A stretch of DNA of 64,000 bases from assembly GCA_910591455.2 (NCBI GenBank), contig OU342818.1, positions 22,978,771 to 23,042,770 of the forward strand, given 5' to 3'. The notes beneath the pieces are model-generated. The model searched no databases and was not told the origin of the DNA. It was given only the letters and a program-made list of their open reading frames with translations. This document shows positions 52,302 to 64,000 of the stretch, in pieces. The position numbers and the translations under genes are program-made. The DNA is from Pholis gunnellus. Its lineage: Eukaryota > Chordata > Actinopteri > Perciformes > Pholidae. Every line of letters starts with the position of its first letter. Position 1 is the first letter of the stretch.

Positions 52302-53409
52302 TGTCACGGAAATGCAAGGACTAGGACTCAATTGCAAGACCACAGGAGATAGCGTCAGGAAAAACGGTCTTTATTAATCACAGCTGATTACAGACAGGAA
52401 AGGCTGTGTGGAGCCCGTGGTCCGACACAGCGTGCAGGCTGGATCGACGGTGTGGTACCCATGGTCCGACACCGGAGGGCAGGCAGATTGACGGTGTGAG
52501 TCCCGTGGCACGACACCGGAGGACACGGGGGATTACCGGATCAGCGAACACCGGAGGCAGGCAGAGCGTCTGCGAACAATCCAGTGGGGACACAACAGGG
52601 GCACGGGGGATTCCCGGACCGTAGGACACCGGAGGCAGACACCGTAGGCAGGCAGAGCGTCCGCGAGAAGATCTGTTGGGACACAACAGAGGAACGGGGA
52701 ATTCCCGGACCGTAGGACACCGGAGGCAGACACCGTAGGCAGGCAGAGTGTCTGCGAGAAGAACTGTTGGGACACAACAGGGGCACGGGGGATTCCCGGA
52801 CCGTAGGACACCGGAGGCAGACACCGTAGGCAGGCAGAGCGTCCGCGAGAAGATCTGTTGGGACACAACAGGGGCACCGGGAATTCCCGGACCGTAGGAC
52901 GCCGTAGGCAGGCAGAGTGTCAGCAAGAAGAACTGTTGGGACACAACAGGGGAACGGGGAATTCCCGGACCGTAGGACACCGGAGGCAGACACCGTAGGC
53001 AGGCAGAGCGTAGGTGAGAAGAACTGTTGGGACACAACAGGGGCACGGGGGATTCCCGGACCGTAGGACACCGGAGAGCAGACGCTCGAGACAGCAGGCG
53101 ATACGGGGTTGAAGCGGGTGAAAGACGGGACGAACTGACAACCCCAGACTGCAGGACCAGGGTTATTATAGTGGCAGGGGAAAGGATTAGTGTAACTAGA
53201 GTCTGGTGTGTCAGCCTGCGAGAGGTAATTGGCTGAGTGGGTGCAGCCGTGCACCAGTCAGGGGTGTGGCTATGGGAGTGACTGGAGGCAGAGGAAAAAT
53301 CCCAGAGCACATGGCACAACACAACAAACAGGGAAATGACAGCCAGATGAGGAGAGGAGATTGGGGGAAACCAGAGGTTAACACACACGGTTCAACAGGG
53401 ATCCTGACA
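52302..53409. mobile_element. Minisatellite-bearing insert inside the hAT element
   Basis: The insert seems to run from TGTCACGGAAAT to GGATCCTGACA, weakly inverted ends. The centre, about 52560-53080, is a tandem repeat of about 91 bp in five to six copies, one shortened to 78 bp, each with GGGACACAACAGGGG, CCGGACCGTAGGAC and GGCAGGCAGAG. The long minus-strand open frame (336 aa) follows the repeat period and is not a gene. No clear target duplication was found, so the class is unknown. Confidence 0.55.
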
Positions 53410-54304
53410 AGCATTGAGATGTTTCTCCTGTCATCACTGACGTCCTGCCGTTGTTGAATCAGGAAATTAATACTGTAGCTGTCTGTGTTCACCCAGAGCT
53501 CTATGATACCTCATATCAGTAGAGACCGGACCAAACTATGTGTGTGTAAACCATATAGTGCAAACAATGAATAGACGCTGCCGTATTTACATCTAGATGA
53601 CGTTATTGTGAGTGTTGATGGAGCTGCTACAATGTTAGCATAGCCTAGCACTGATCGATCCGAGCTCCATTGAGAAAACAAGTACAAATCGGCATCATTA
53701 CGTAGTTATTTCGGAGTCCCTTTTTGTCGGTTTATTGCCGTTAAATCACAGCCAAATCAGTTCATTTTGTCTTCATACAGCTGTAGTAAACAGCCGCCGT
53801 GTGGCTTGCTAGACACAGTGAGCTCAATGAAATCCACGGAGCTCCTCCGGACTATGTTATGAACCAGACATGATGGCGTTTAGTTTCCCGGGATATCTGG
53901 GACTTCCACAACACGTACTAGGCAGAAATAGAGGTGATTTTTTTCACGGTTGATGGCGGACAGTTGAACGGCTTTCAGGCCGATAAGCCGTGCCCCTTCT
54001 CCGGCGCATCCAGCGCGATTCACGCGAATGAACACAAATAGTCTCCGGCGAGACCGGCGAAATGACGCGATTCGCGTCGCGTTCATCACGTTTGGTGTGA
54101 ACACGACATTATTGAGTGGCGCAATAATCACTCAACACAACGAATCGATAATGAAATTCTTTTAATAATCGATTATTATTGATTTTATCGATTTGTTGTT
54201 GCAGCCCTAGTTCGAACATCATATGTCTCTGTTTGATCATAAAAACTCTACCTTCCAAATGACAATTACAGACAGAGTATTGCATCTTTGATATTTCAGC
54301 TACA

Positions 54305-55463
54305 GTGGGTGTTAGTGCTGGGCAGTATGACCAAAAGTGTGTCTGCAAAATTCTGGTGGCGTCACGGTATATCATGGCTTTTTTCGTAAACATGTACTTA
54401 TTTAACAGACATTTTAAAGGCACTGTTTATGGAGCATTGGTTAAGAACTGTGGTCTTTTTAAAATCTAAATTCTTTAGAAAGATCATACAAATATTTAAC
54501 TGCCTCATGAGCTCTGCAGCATTATTTCTTTCCTTGTCTCTCCTCCCAATGTCACGGTGTGGGTACATCTCACTGGAGTCAGGAAACGTATCAGAATACC
54601 CTTATTTGATTGGCTAAACTGCATCAGGTGACGTAATTTACAACGCATTGGTCGGTGTTTTTCCTGCAGCGCTGAACAAGTGCCGTAAATGCTGGAAAGG
54701 AGCGTGAATAACTCCGCTGCTTTAAGGCAAAGGCCCGCGACCCACTGAAAACGGGTCTGCGACGACCCACCAGTTGAGAATCTCTGGTCTACAGGATCGT
54801 GACGAGCGGTGAACAGCTATTTGTGTGGCGTGTCTTCCGTCTCATCCAGTTTCCTTCACCTACATTCCCCTGGCTCCTAATCCCCTCCATGTACAGCTTC
54901 TTATCACCCTCTATGTACCAACGTACATTTATAACAAATACCACACATATTACACGTAATCAGCGTTGCATATGTGTCAAACTCTATCGGTGCATCTCCG
55001 GTCTGTCTTTGTTCATCCTGCATCGCTGTTCTGTAATGTAGCGTTACTGGAGGACGGAGCCTCTCCCAGCTGTTAGCAGACTGTTGTGCTAGCAGGCGAG
55101 TGAGCTGTACCCAGCATGCAGTTCGGCGGTGAAATTTAAAAAATGTACAATTATTAGTGTTACAAATTGTTTATGTGTCACAGACTGTTGTGTCGTGGTG
55201 TTTTGCTCTGTTAAAGAGCGTTAGTTGTGGGTTGTTAATTGTTATAAAGTTATGACCATGACTAGGAGTCCCTCTCAATACAGATAACATAACTAGCTCC
55301 ATTACAAACACTCTCAGCAGCGAACTATATCTTTAACAGCCTGTTGAAGACAGACAGCAGTTGTTCCGGATGTGCACTGGTATGAAGGTATGTGAAAATT
55401 CATATTGTACGTTAAAGCCGGTATACCGGTTGAACCGATATACCGCCCAGCACTAGTGTGTGT
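54305..55463. mobile_element. Second hAT-type element, non-autonomous
   Basis: The element (54313-55455, 1,143 bp) has inverted termini TAGTGCTGGGC...GCCCAGCACTA with further similarity inward. It is flanked by 8-bp repeats differing at one base (GTGGGTGT and GTGTGTGT). No transposase reading frame was seen. Its interior near 54505-54640 matches 19180-19330 in the gene block. Confidence 0.75.
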
Positions 55464-56550
55464 TTAGTCAGTTGGCACATCTTGTTATGTATCCTGACAC
55501 AACTGTCACTGACCCACCCATGTACAGTATATAAACAGGCGAAACAATTGCCTGCCATGCAACTTGTGCATTTGTCATTGTGGCCAATCTGCAGCGGCAA
55601 CGCAATGCATGTCAATCAGCCACAACAAGTCATGTGTAATGTTTGCTTACTTATGTTTATTTCTCTTCATACCCTTGAGGCAAATTGTGTTTTGTGATGT
55701 CGGGCTACATGGATGGAATAGACTTGATTTGGCTTGGTTTTGGAGAATACCCGTTGCTCATGATTCCTTCAGTGCTGCTCAAAATAGAAAGCTCTTAATA
55801 AAAATGCCAGCAAAATTACACACATTGGGCTTTCACCCAGAAGGCCGCTGTTTGTAACCAAAACCGAAAGTAAACGTTGACTTTAAGCTTGTTACGTAAC
55901 GTTCCCGTAAGAAACGTGTTACGTTGTTACATTATTATTTTAACGCAAACGTGATCTGTTTACTATCCATCAACCAAGAAGTAGTGTTTCCTTAACCTAG
56001 CCAACCATTTCACAATGTTAATAACGTGCTATTGTGCGTTTCTGCAAGCGTGACACAAGTCTGATACGAAACATGTCATGAACCATAATTGCTGTGGGTC
56101 CCCATCTGAGGGACTCAGTCATTATATTTTTTAAACTAGAAAAGCATGCGAGGACTCAAAAAGTATAGGAAATATTAGGATGATAGATCAAGCAGTATGT
56201 AAGATAAGCTGTGGACAGACAGACTCAGCAATGCGTATACATGCACGCACACATACGGTCGAAAACATAATCTCCTGAAAGAGATGAAAAATAATTCAAT
56301 GGTCAAAGTGAAAGCAGGAGAAACCGAGAGAGCCTGACTTCAAGTCCAAGTAGGGGTCAACACCAAAACCAAAAACACAGTGGATCTTACGTTTCCCAAA
56401 ATGCAACTAGCATCTTTCATTAGACCTTACCGCCTGGTAATTGCCCATGTCCTCCAAACACTACCCTTAAGTTTGTGATGGTTTTCTGTTAAAAATGTGT
56501 CTCTATGCCTAATTTGATACAACCCTGATGACATCACTATGACATCATCA
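55464..56550. other. Intergenic sequence, nothing recognised
   Basis: No exon, repeat terminus or RNA gene could be supported in this stretch. Confidence 0.5.
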
Positions 56551-57213
56551 GGTACTGACTGAATAAAATCCTCATTTACGTCAATCACATGCATAGCATG
56601 TGATTGACTTTGGAAAACTCCCTTCAGAGCCACAGAAGACATTATACAACTTCTTGACATAGAAACTCATATTCAGGTGTAAAGTTGGTAGAGTTGGCCT
56701 TTATTGTTTTTCTAGTACAAAATTGGAGACAAATATTATATGACTACTGTTCTGGCTGTCATTATCCACTTTTGAGGCTCATAGAAAGGATGAATGGATC
56801 ATGTGTGCATGTCTGCAAGTTGCACCGCACACAAAATCCTGTGCGTGCGTATGTGTATGTACATACTAAATGGTGTAAATGTGTGAATTCATTTATCGAG
56901 ATCTTGAGGTGTCGACTGGACCTCTTTTACCGGCAGATGTGTCAAATCAAGACTACAAACAACCCAGCCCACGTCTGCAGAAAGATGCTCGGAGAATTCC
57001 CTCCCTTCAACTACTTCTGTTAGCCTTGGCGTCAAACCTGAGCAGGGATACAAAAGCTGCGCAGTGTCAAATTCTGTAAAAGGTCCGGACACTCCAGCAG
57101 TCTCACCAGTGAGGCTGCAGTCCAACAGTACTTCATTCCTGGTGGCGTCACTAAACACACTGCTCACTGTGACATGGTGGGTCCATTTTAGTATCATAGA
57201 AACTTGGGGCATA

Positions 57214-57280
<67 letters not shown>

Positions 57281-57320
57281 TGTGTGTGTGTGTGAATGTG
57301 TGAGTGTGTGTGTGCGTGTC
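57214..57320. repeat. (TG)n microsatellite
   Basis: A long TG run with a few A interruptions. The overlapping open frames on both strands encode only Thr/His and Val/Cys runs. Confidence 0.95.
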
Positions 57321-57899
57321 CACATGTCGCCATGGCTAATTCACTGACTGAGTTTTGGGGGTCAGGCTAAAAGGCTCAGGTTAAATTACTGACAGAGTGT
57401 CATTATCTGACATGAATCTAACTCCCCTATGATATACTATCTGCCTCTGGATTATAGATTTGACCTCCCCTTGGTTTTGCCAAATTTGAAGAGATTAATC
57501 AAGGCCCCTTGCCTGGTTTTCTCCCAGGGGCCGAATCCCTAGCTTCCACTGGATAATGTCATCCCTGCTTTGACAGGCCAAGCCGCCGAGGCTCCCGGGC
57601 AGCTCTATCGACTCCTGAAACTTCAGTCCAAGTGTAGACACGCACTACACCATCTGACAAACTTGACACTTACAGTAGCTGACGCAATTATTTCTAGGAA
57701 GAGGGTAAAGCAACTCGCTGATAAATGCTGAACTCGTGAGCTGTTCAAAGTCACAATTTAGGAGAATATGCGTCGTAAGACTACACATACATTTGGGTAT
57801 CTGGAGTGTCTACCAACCCACAAACTGTGAAATAAGACGAGCCAGTCAGTTTTTTTGTAGATCCGAAAACATGTGTTCCAAATCGCAAACCTTTTCTTT

Positions 57900-58200
57900 T
57901 TACTTTTGGTACATACTGCAGCTGCCCTTACAACGTGCGTACTGTTGCATGCAGTGTGCCTTTAATTGGGAAATATATACATCCCAACTATTCATATATC
58001 CGCTGCGTAGAGGATTGTGGGTCAGAATAGCCAGAAACGCTGCCAATGGTTTGCGTACTGCAAAATTTGATCGGATGTGGTAAGTCATCATGGTATTTCC
58101 TGAGATACTGATTTGACATACTATGTATTGGGACATACTACATCTTTTTCTGGCATGCTATTTAGTATGGTAGTATAGGTATGCATAGCATGTGATTGAA
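57900..58200. repeat. Possible old DNA-transposon fragment
   Basis: Phrases such as TTGGGACATACTACATC and TTTAGTATGGTAGTAT resemble degraded fish DNA-transposon sequence. The boundaries and family were not resolved. It lies inside the 26-bp inverted-repeat pair. Confidence 0.3.
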
Positions 58201-58435
58201 CAAGCCAATCCGATTTGGCTCCCCTTCCAATGTCACATGCAGGCTCAAAGCAGACTGGGCTGTTTTTGGAGGGGGTCTTAAAGAGACAGGCGCTTAAACG
58301 GAGAGTTTCAGACAGAAGGCTAATACATTTATATAAAGACAGACCTTGCGAGAAAAAGAATGTGTTTTTTGAACATTAAAGAATGTAAACATGTTCTAGT
58401 AGAAACCCAGTAAATGAGGATTTTATTCAGTCAGT

Positions 58436-59370
58436 GACCACAAATCATGTGGCCACACTATTATGTACGACAGTGTTAAATAGCTGTACAGGCTTTGGAA
58501 ACGGTTTTGCGCTAACAGCGGGAAGGTATTTAAAGAATCCCAAACAATGCAGGTAGCTGCTACTTTCATTTCGACACCAGCTTGCCATAAGTTTGCTGTC
58601 ATGAAATACCATTCCTCTCTGCCCCCTGAAGATGTAAATGTAAATTGTCTCACAACGGGGCTTGTTTCATGCTCAAACATATGAAATTAGTATTGATGTC
58701 TATGTATGAGCCCAGGTTATAGTGGATGCCCAGAATTTGCAATTAATGAAGGATTACGGGCTGCGAGGAGATCCAAACACAGCCAGTCATACTGTTTCTT
58801 CATATTTCAGAGGATTAAATGCTTAGCAGCTGGAGGAAGCGAGACCTTTACTCTAATGTTTGGGAAAGTTTACTGGATCTTATTTCGTTGGCAGACATGG
58901 AAGCTGTAGTACGTTGAAACCTGTTTGAGTTGTTTACCAGTATATATATATATATATATTTCTGTTGGATCTAAGGTAATCATTTCACATGCATGTTAGC
59001 TACTTTGCAAACACGCATTGTTCTTTTCCGACAGGGAGCATTTAACAGAGACGTGGACTTGAGTTACTTTTTTGATGAATCGCGACTTGACAGAAAAATA
59101 AATGCTTGTGTTATATATTCAAAAAAATTCATATGTTTTGATCAAAAAGAAAATGATGAAATAAACAGTCTTAATAAAGCTACTTCCCTGTGGACAAAAA
59201 CTGTAGTGTTTCCAGGCGCCTTTAGAAAACCTGTCATTTTGCTGCAGCGGCCCTGACAGTCTGCTACGCTCAGTTCTGATCCAGGTTCTGGTTCTCCCGT
59301 GCCTCCCTTCCCCTCCAGCAATACGGACTGGACCTCCAGTAGCTTGGTGACAGGTGGAGTAGCAGGAGGG
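58436..59370. other. Intergenic sequence with a short (TA)n tract
   Basis: A TA microsatellite occurs at about 58939-58960. No exon or repeat terminus could be supported elsewhere. Confidence 0.5.
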
Positions 59371-59377
59371 GGGGACT

Positions 59378-61405
59378 TGACTTGGTCCAGACTTGGGACT
59401 TGGGACTTGGCTTGGGACTTGATTTGAGACTAGACTTAACCTTATAATCCCTCGCGACGCCCAATCGCGAGAGTGTTTAGCAAAGAAGAGCATCATATAA
59501 ATCACTTTTCCGAAACAAATATAATGAATTTTACCCACATGCTATATACCTACTTAACGACGAATTGTATAACGAGAATTATACACAAAGTACTGTATAA
59601 ACTATCAAGTTCTAGCACAATACCATGTATTTTTCGGCGAGCTACAGCAAGCTACGCACTCCGAATGCAGATATCATCACAAAAAAAGAGACCCTCATGG
59701 CCGAACAATAGCTTAGTGTTGGGGTTGAGAACCTCTCAGAACTGTGGAAGGCCGCACGTCTCCCAGCCGTGCCAAAAAACTCAGCTGGCTCAAGTTATGA
59801 TCAAAAAGTATTTAATAATTAACAGAAACTAAAACAGTTGCAAACTGAATTACACTATCGATAGAAATATGTTTCATGAAACAGAGATCAAATGAAATTC
59901 CCCCACACAGTCCAGCAAAGGCTAGTTATCTGTCCGAAGGTCCCAAGTGATCTGATCTTTGGCCTGAAAATACAGTATCTTATTGTTTGAAAATGCCCAT
60001 CAGCTTCAGTGATTGGCCGAAATCTATTAGCCACCTCCTTGTTTCATCCTTCCTGCTGACCACTTCCTGAGGTGCTGTCGATTCTCTGTTTATCACCTCA
60101 TACGATCATCTTCTGGAAAGCCTCACTCAAATCCCTCTCGCTCCCTCTTGACTACTCTTTACAGTGTTTAATACAATCAGTGGCTATACTTTTGGTTTAA
60201 TACATTCAAAGATTATACTTTTATGGTTTAACACTTCTATAGGTAAATTTACTGTAAACATATAATACAATACAATATAAGTAAACATATTGTGACCTTT
60301 AACACATTGTGACCTTTTATTCTTGTGCCACTTTTATTCACCTCTAGGGGTGCTATTAATTCTACGAAATAATGCTTTTAATACTTAAATTCTTCACATT
60401 AGCAAGCAGTAGAATTCCACCCTGAATCCGCATATATCTTTCATATTTCTCTCCTTCAAACCATTCAAACATTACACCGTGGAACACACACAAGCACAAC
60501 GAAACCACAGAGCAAAAAATTTGAAACGCACTGTACCTTGAGCTGGTCTGCTGGGTGAAAAACTCTGTAAATCCACTTAAATCCTTTCGCTACATATGCG
60601 CCCGTCCCTCTCTTTTGTTTGAGAGTAAAATAGAGTTAATCCATGCATTTATGCATAGATAGTCCTCCTTTTACTTTTCAGCGAATCATTTCGACGCTCG
60701 GTCTGTTGCGCAACTCTTTTGGAGTTTTAGTGGCTAAAAAGTCTGTCAATCACCTGACTGAATGGCCCACTGCATTCTAAATTCATTTCCGCATTCTAAG
60801 ACGTATCACACGTGCAAATCGACCAATCATAGGCTTCAAAAATTGCCAATACACACAGGGAGCGACGAAAAAAATCACATAAAACACATAAATCAGGCCC
60901 CTGAGAGGTCAAAAATGGTTCAAAATGATGCCAAACTGCTGTATTAGATAGATTGAACACTATTAGTGATAAAACAAGTGAAATACATAGTTATATAGTA
61001 TATACAATTAGAATAGAACAGCTGGAAACCTGGTTCCTGAGCTGGCATGAACTCTCTGTACTCCAACCTCTATAAACTTGGCCTGCTTCACTTTATCAAA
61101 AAGTTTTAGGCTTACTGCTGCATTATTTCAAAGACAAAAGTGCTTTTTTGAACCTGAACATTTTCAATTTGAGCTGTGTGTTATATTCATTCAGCATTTA
61201 CCAGTAACATATACACTGATATGTACACATATTAAAAAACTATCACAAGTGTTAGTGTTATAATTCCATTGAAATTATTCAAATAGACCTTGTAGTTAGC
61301 GAGATAAGCCCCTTTGAGTATGGGTATGACATTTTCGAGGAGAGGCCTCAAAATAGGCCTAGGGGTTAAGTCTTGACTTGGGACTAGACTTGGGACTTGG
61401 CTTGC
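59378..61405. mobile_element. TTAA-flanked insertion within an ACTTGGG simple repeat
   Basis: A GACTTGGGACTTGG-type repeat is split into 59378-59435 and 61370-61405. The intervening 1,926 bp (59440-61365) are flanked on both sides by TTAA. TTAA duplication is the signature of piggyBac transposons. The left end carries a hairpin CTCGCGA/TCGCGAG. The two termini are not convincingly inverted copies of each other and no transposase was seen, so the class is tentative. Confidence 0.5.
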
Positions 61406-61662
61406 CTTAACTAAGGACTCAAATTCACTTAACTCTGCATAAACTGTGATTTTAGAAGAAAGGAATACTTTGTTGGTTCACGTGAGACTCATGTCTGACA
61501 TTGACCTGTGCTGCAGTGACATGTTATTGGCTGCTTGCTTATTTATTGGTAGCAATGGAAACATGAAACAAAACAATGGAAGCAAGATATAGAATTGTTC
61601 GTGAAAAGAAAATTGACTCATGAAATGTTTCACTCTCTCTGACAGCGGTCATCCTCGGCTTC

Positions 61663-61663
<1 letters not shown>

Positions 61664-61728
<65 letters not shown>
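61664..61728. repeat. (CA)n microsatellite
   Basis: About 32 CA units, followed by GAGCGAGACAAACAGAG. Confidence 0.95.
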
Positions 61729-61731
<3 letters not shown>

Positions 61732-61769
61732 CGAGACAAACAGAGTACGGTAGCTTTAAGAGTGGAGGC

Positions 61770-61964
61770 GTGGTGCTGCCTGCTGTGTGACCGACTTGTC
61801 AGTCCCTTACCTCCCCACTATCATTCGCCTCATCGGGCATCGGCTCTCTAATTTCGTTCGGCCCACCGCGGGACTCAGTTCGTGTCGTGTTCGTGCGGTA
61901 ACAGCGACAAAGGGGGATTATTGACACCGATCAGCAAAACGTTTCTCCGCAACGAAGCCCGGAG
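61770..61964 (+). other. CpG-rich candidate first exon with splice donor
   Basis: CpG density rises sharply here (TCGTTCGGCC, ACCGCGGGAC, TTCGTGTCGTGTTCGTGCGG). The segment ends in CCCGGAG|GTAAGT, a near-perfect donor at 61964/61965. No long reading frame is present, so this would be a non-coding first exon of a gene extending past the right edge. The start is uncertain and no downstream exon was identified in the window. Confidence 0.4.
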
Positions 61965-62308
61965 GTAAGTTGTGCAATGTCACTGACAACATCGCAACGT
62001 GAATTGGGAACGGGTACCCTGTGATGGTGCCTCTAGCCCCTCCAGGGATCCATCGACTGGAGAGAAAAAATGGTCACGCTGAGGTCTGTAGCTACACGGC
62101 ACGGGGAACGGGGGCTCTGTGTGCTGCGTGGGGTGATTTAACGTTATAAAATAAGATTGATGAGGTTTAAGGGGAAAATGTGTTCGCCTGGCTTGGCTGC
62201 TGTTTTTCTGCTCATCATGCCAATTAAAATCCAGACGTGACGCCTATAGATATGAATATTAAAGGGGGAGCATGATCAATGGCTTCATGTCACCTGCTTG
62301 CCTATCAA

Positions 62309-62310
<2 letters not shown>

Positions 62311-62386
<76 letters not shown>
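62311..62386. repeat. (TC)n microsatellite
   Basis: About 38 uninterrupted TC units. The minus-strand open frame here encodes an Arg-Glu run and is not a gene. Confidence 0.95.
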
Positions 62387-62389
<3 letters not shown>

Positions 62390-64000
62390 GATAAAGGGGT
62401 TATTTTCACGTATTGATACCGATGTGCGACGATACACGACGTGCTGAAAGTTTGACCTCGATATTATTATTATAAGGCGGCCGCGCGCGTAGTTCCCGTG
62501 ACCATCCAAAGAGGGCGCTGCGTCCCCTCGGCTGCTCTCTCATCGCAGCGGTGCTGCTGTCATGCTGCAAGAAATGTCTACTCATAACGATGCGTGGGTG
62601 TTGTTCAGATCAAATGGTTTCTTTTTCTGTTTGAGTCAGATTCTCCCTATTTTTAATTTTTTTTTAATTAAAAAAGTATGTATGTATGGAAATTAACCAG
62701 GAATGGTGTCAGATATTTGGAGATTATTTTCTTGTTGGAGTACATGCCTTTCAGACTCTGTACCAGGTTGAATGACTTGCGGTGACTATGCTTGCAGCGG
62801 GCAGCCATCTCTCTTGAGCTAAATGTGGCTCCAGCAGCCTTTCACGTTTCCACCCAGACACCATTAGCCATGTCCACATATTGCTCTCTGTAACAGAAAA
62901 CAGGTATCTCCTCGTCGCTCTCGGCATTTAACAAAAAACGACCTTGACAATGTGAGCGGTAAAGGTTCAAGATTTCTAGTCTTGATTTATAATTGGAGAG
63001 GGGGAGGGGAGGAAGGGAAATGCTTGGACACTTAGGTGGGGGGGCAACCATACCTCTTAAAACCCACACTGCCTGTGAGTTTATAGGATGGCATTTAATC
63101 CGACTGAACATCTGGCAGTCATGCAGTATTGGCTCCTCTCGGTCAGTTGTTGAGGCTTTATGAGCACAGCACCATGCTAGGGACAGAAATCATCCCCTCC
63201 TCCTTTTCCTCCACACACACACACGCACACACACACAGTGTTGCCAACTTAGCATCTGCTACATTCCTCCTACTGGATCAAAACTGTGCTGCCTGGGAGC
63301 GTCATGCCACAGTACAGTGATCACAAACAGTTTTTATGGCGACAGTTCAGAGAAATAATAAAAAAAAAAAAAAAGATTATTATGGGTGAGAGGATCGGAA
63401 TGGGATAATAATGCGGAAATTACATTTTAATCATGCTAACCCATTGGGGGTAAGTGACTTGCAGGATTTATCCATGTAAGGCTGCTGAGGGAGTTTCAAC
63501 AATGTCTAATGCACATACTTTACAGGCATCAGTGGGCTGCCCACTGAACCCCGCAGACTTGTGTTAATGGACAGCAGCAATGGATGGATTTCGTGCAAAG
63601 CCCCGCGCTATAGCCGGCTGTATGTCTCTCAGCAGAGCTGCAATCCACTGAGCTTTTAATACGCTTTAAGCGTTTTTCACAGGTTCAGCTTCACGCATGC
63701 AAAATCACACAATATGAAAGGAATGTGTGTCTGTTTACTCCCAAGGCGAGGACAGCTGTTGCGGGAAGAAGAAGTAGAACTGTTGGTGGTGTGTTTCTGT
63801 GGCAGAGGGATGGCCGGAAGCCTCTCTCTCTGCTCAGGGCGGCTGCGTGTGTGTGTCACCGGGTATCACGGCGGCCACTCGCAGCTGCGGGGTGCATCCA
63901 GTCAAGACGGGAGCCATTGTTCTCAACCAGCCACCGATTGCAGATGTTGACTCGCTTCCACCGGGGCCAGATGTTTTGGATGGCAAACTGCTCTTGCCCG
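62387..64000. other. Right edge, no gene confirmed
   Basis: This would lie in the first intron or the 5' region of the putative gene starting near 61.8 kb. A CpG-rich block at 63780-63960 has open frames in more than one phase. None resembled a known protein. Confidence 0.4.

Larger units (their letters stand above)
51638..54217. mobile_element. hAT-type DNA transposon with nested insertions
   Basis: The element (51646-54209) has matching termini TAGGGCTGCAAC at both ends, extended by AT-rich ATAATCGAT blocks. It is flanked by a perfect 8-bp target duplication GTTCGAAC at 51638-51645 and 54210-54217. An 8-bp duplication and TAGGG termini are typical of hAT elements. It holds a solo LTR and a minisatellite-bearing insert. 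Without these about 0.93 kb remains, with no transposase, so it is non-autonomous. Confidence 0.85.
56554..58435. repeat. Pair of perfect 26-bp inverted repeats 1.9 kb apart
   Basis: Bases 56554-56579 are the exact reverse complement of 58410-58435. Just inside the left copy is a perfect 12-bp palindrome with a 3-nt loop (56581-56607). A 19-bp part of it recurs in direct orientation at 58181-58199. This may mark the termini of an old DNA transposon, but no target duplication was found. Confidence 0.5.

Noticed and set aside
52378..53388. 336-aa minus-strand open frame
   Set aside because: It follows the 91-bp minisatellite, so it encodes the same peptide repeatedly; other frames over the same repeat are also open.
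56889..57333. Open frames over the TG microsatellite
   Set aside because: They encode only dipeptide runs from the simple repeat.
62285..62509. Minus-strand open frame with a long Arg-Glu run
   Set aside because: It is translation of the TC microsatellite.
63714..63950. 78-aa open frame in CpG-rich sequence at the right edge
   Set aside because: No recognisable protein and other phases are also open; it may be untranslated or intronic.

Overview
The window is eukaryotic and almost certainly from a teleost fish. It has spliced exons with GT/AG introns, long CA, TC and AT microsatellites, hAT-type transposons with 8-bp target duplications, a LINE 3' tail and a fish-type Helitron gene. No rRNA, tRNA, CRISPR array or bacterial gene was seen. 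Domain names are my reading of motifs; no database search was run.

Bases 1-18775 and 33726-47108 form a head-to-tail array of repeat units of about 2.2-3.4 kb. Each unit starts with TAAAGCTGCAAGCAGC. It ends in an (AAT)n tract followed by zero to 17 copies of a roughly 55-65 bp module that folds into a CCGAC/GTCGG hairpin and ends GGGCCCTAAT. Two subfamilies, A and B, differ in body and in hairpin loop. The ends resemble non-autonomous Helentron/HINE elements: a subterminal inverted repeat, a 3' hairpin and internal repeats. Every unit carries several + strand matches to the CTCF consensus.

Bases 18776-33725 interrupt the array and are bracketed by two 965-bp direct copies of unit sequence (17810-18775 and 33726-34690). 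This block holds one multi-exon gene: a promoter-like region, an untranslated first exon ending at 20236, and twelve coding exons from 21679 to 32928. The predicted protein is 3,202 aa. It reads as SGNH hydrolase, a degenerate and then an intact-looking C76-like cysteine protease, OTU protease, basic repeats, zinc finger/DUF6570, HUH Rep with two tyrosines, Pif1-type helicase, and AP-type endonuclease. This is an autonomous Helitron2/Helentron-type polyprotein with unusual N-terminal additions. A LINE tail directly follows its stop and supplies an AATAAA signal. The simplest working idea is that this gene block is the autonomous partner of the surrounding units.

Bases 47109-64000 are gene-poor, repeat-rich DNA. 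They contain a 2.56-kb hAT element holding a solo LTR and a minisatellite-bearing insert, a second hAT element, a TTAA-flanked insertion, a 26-bp inverted-repeat pair, microsatellites, and a CpG-rich candidate first exon near 61.8-61.97 kb that would belong to a gene extending beyond the window.
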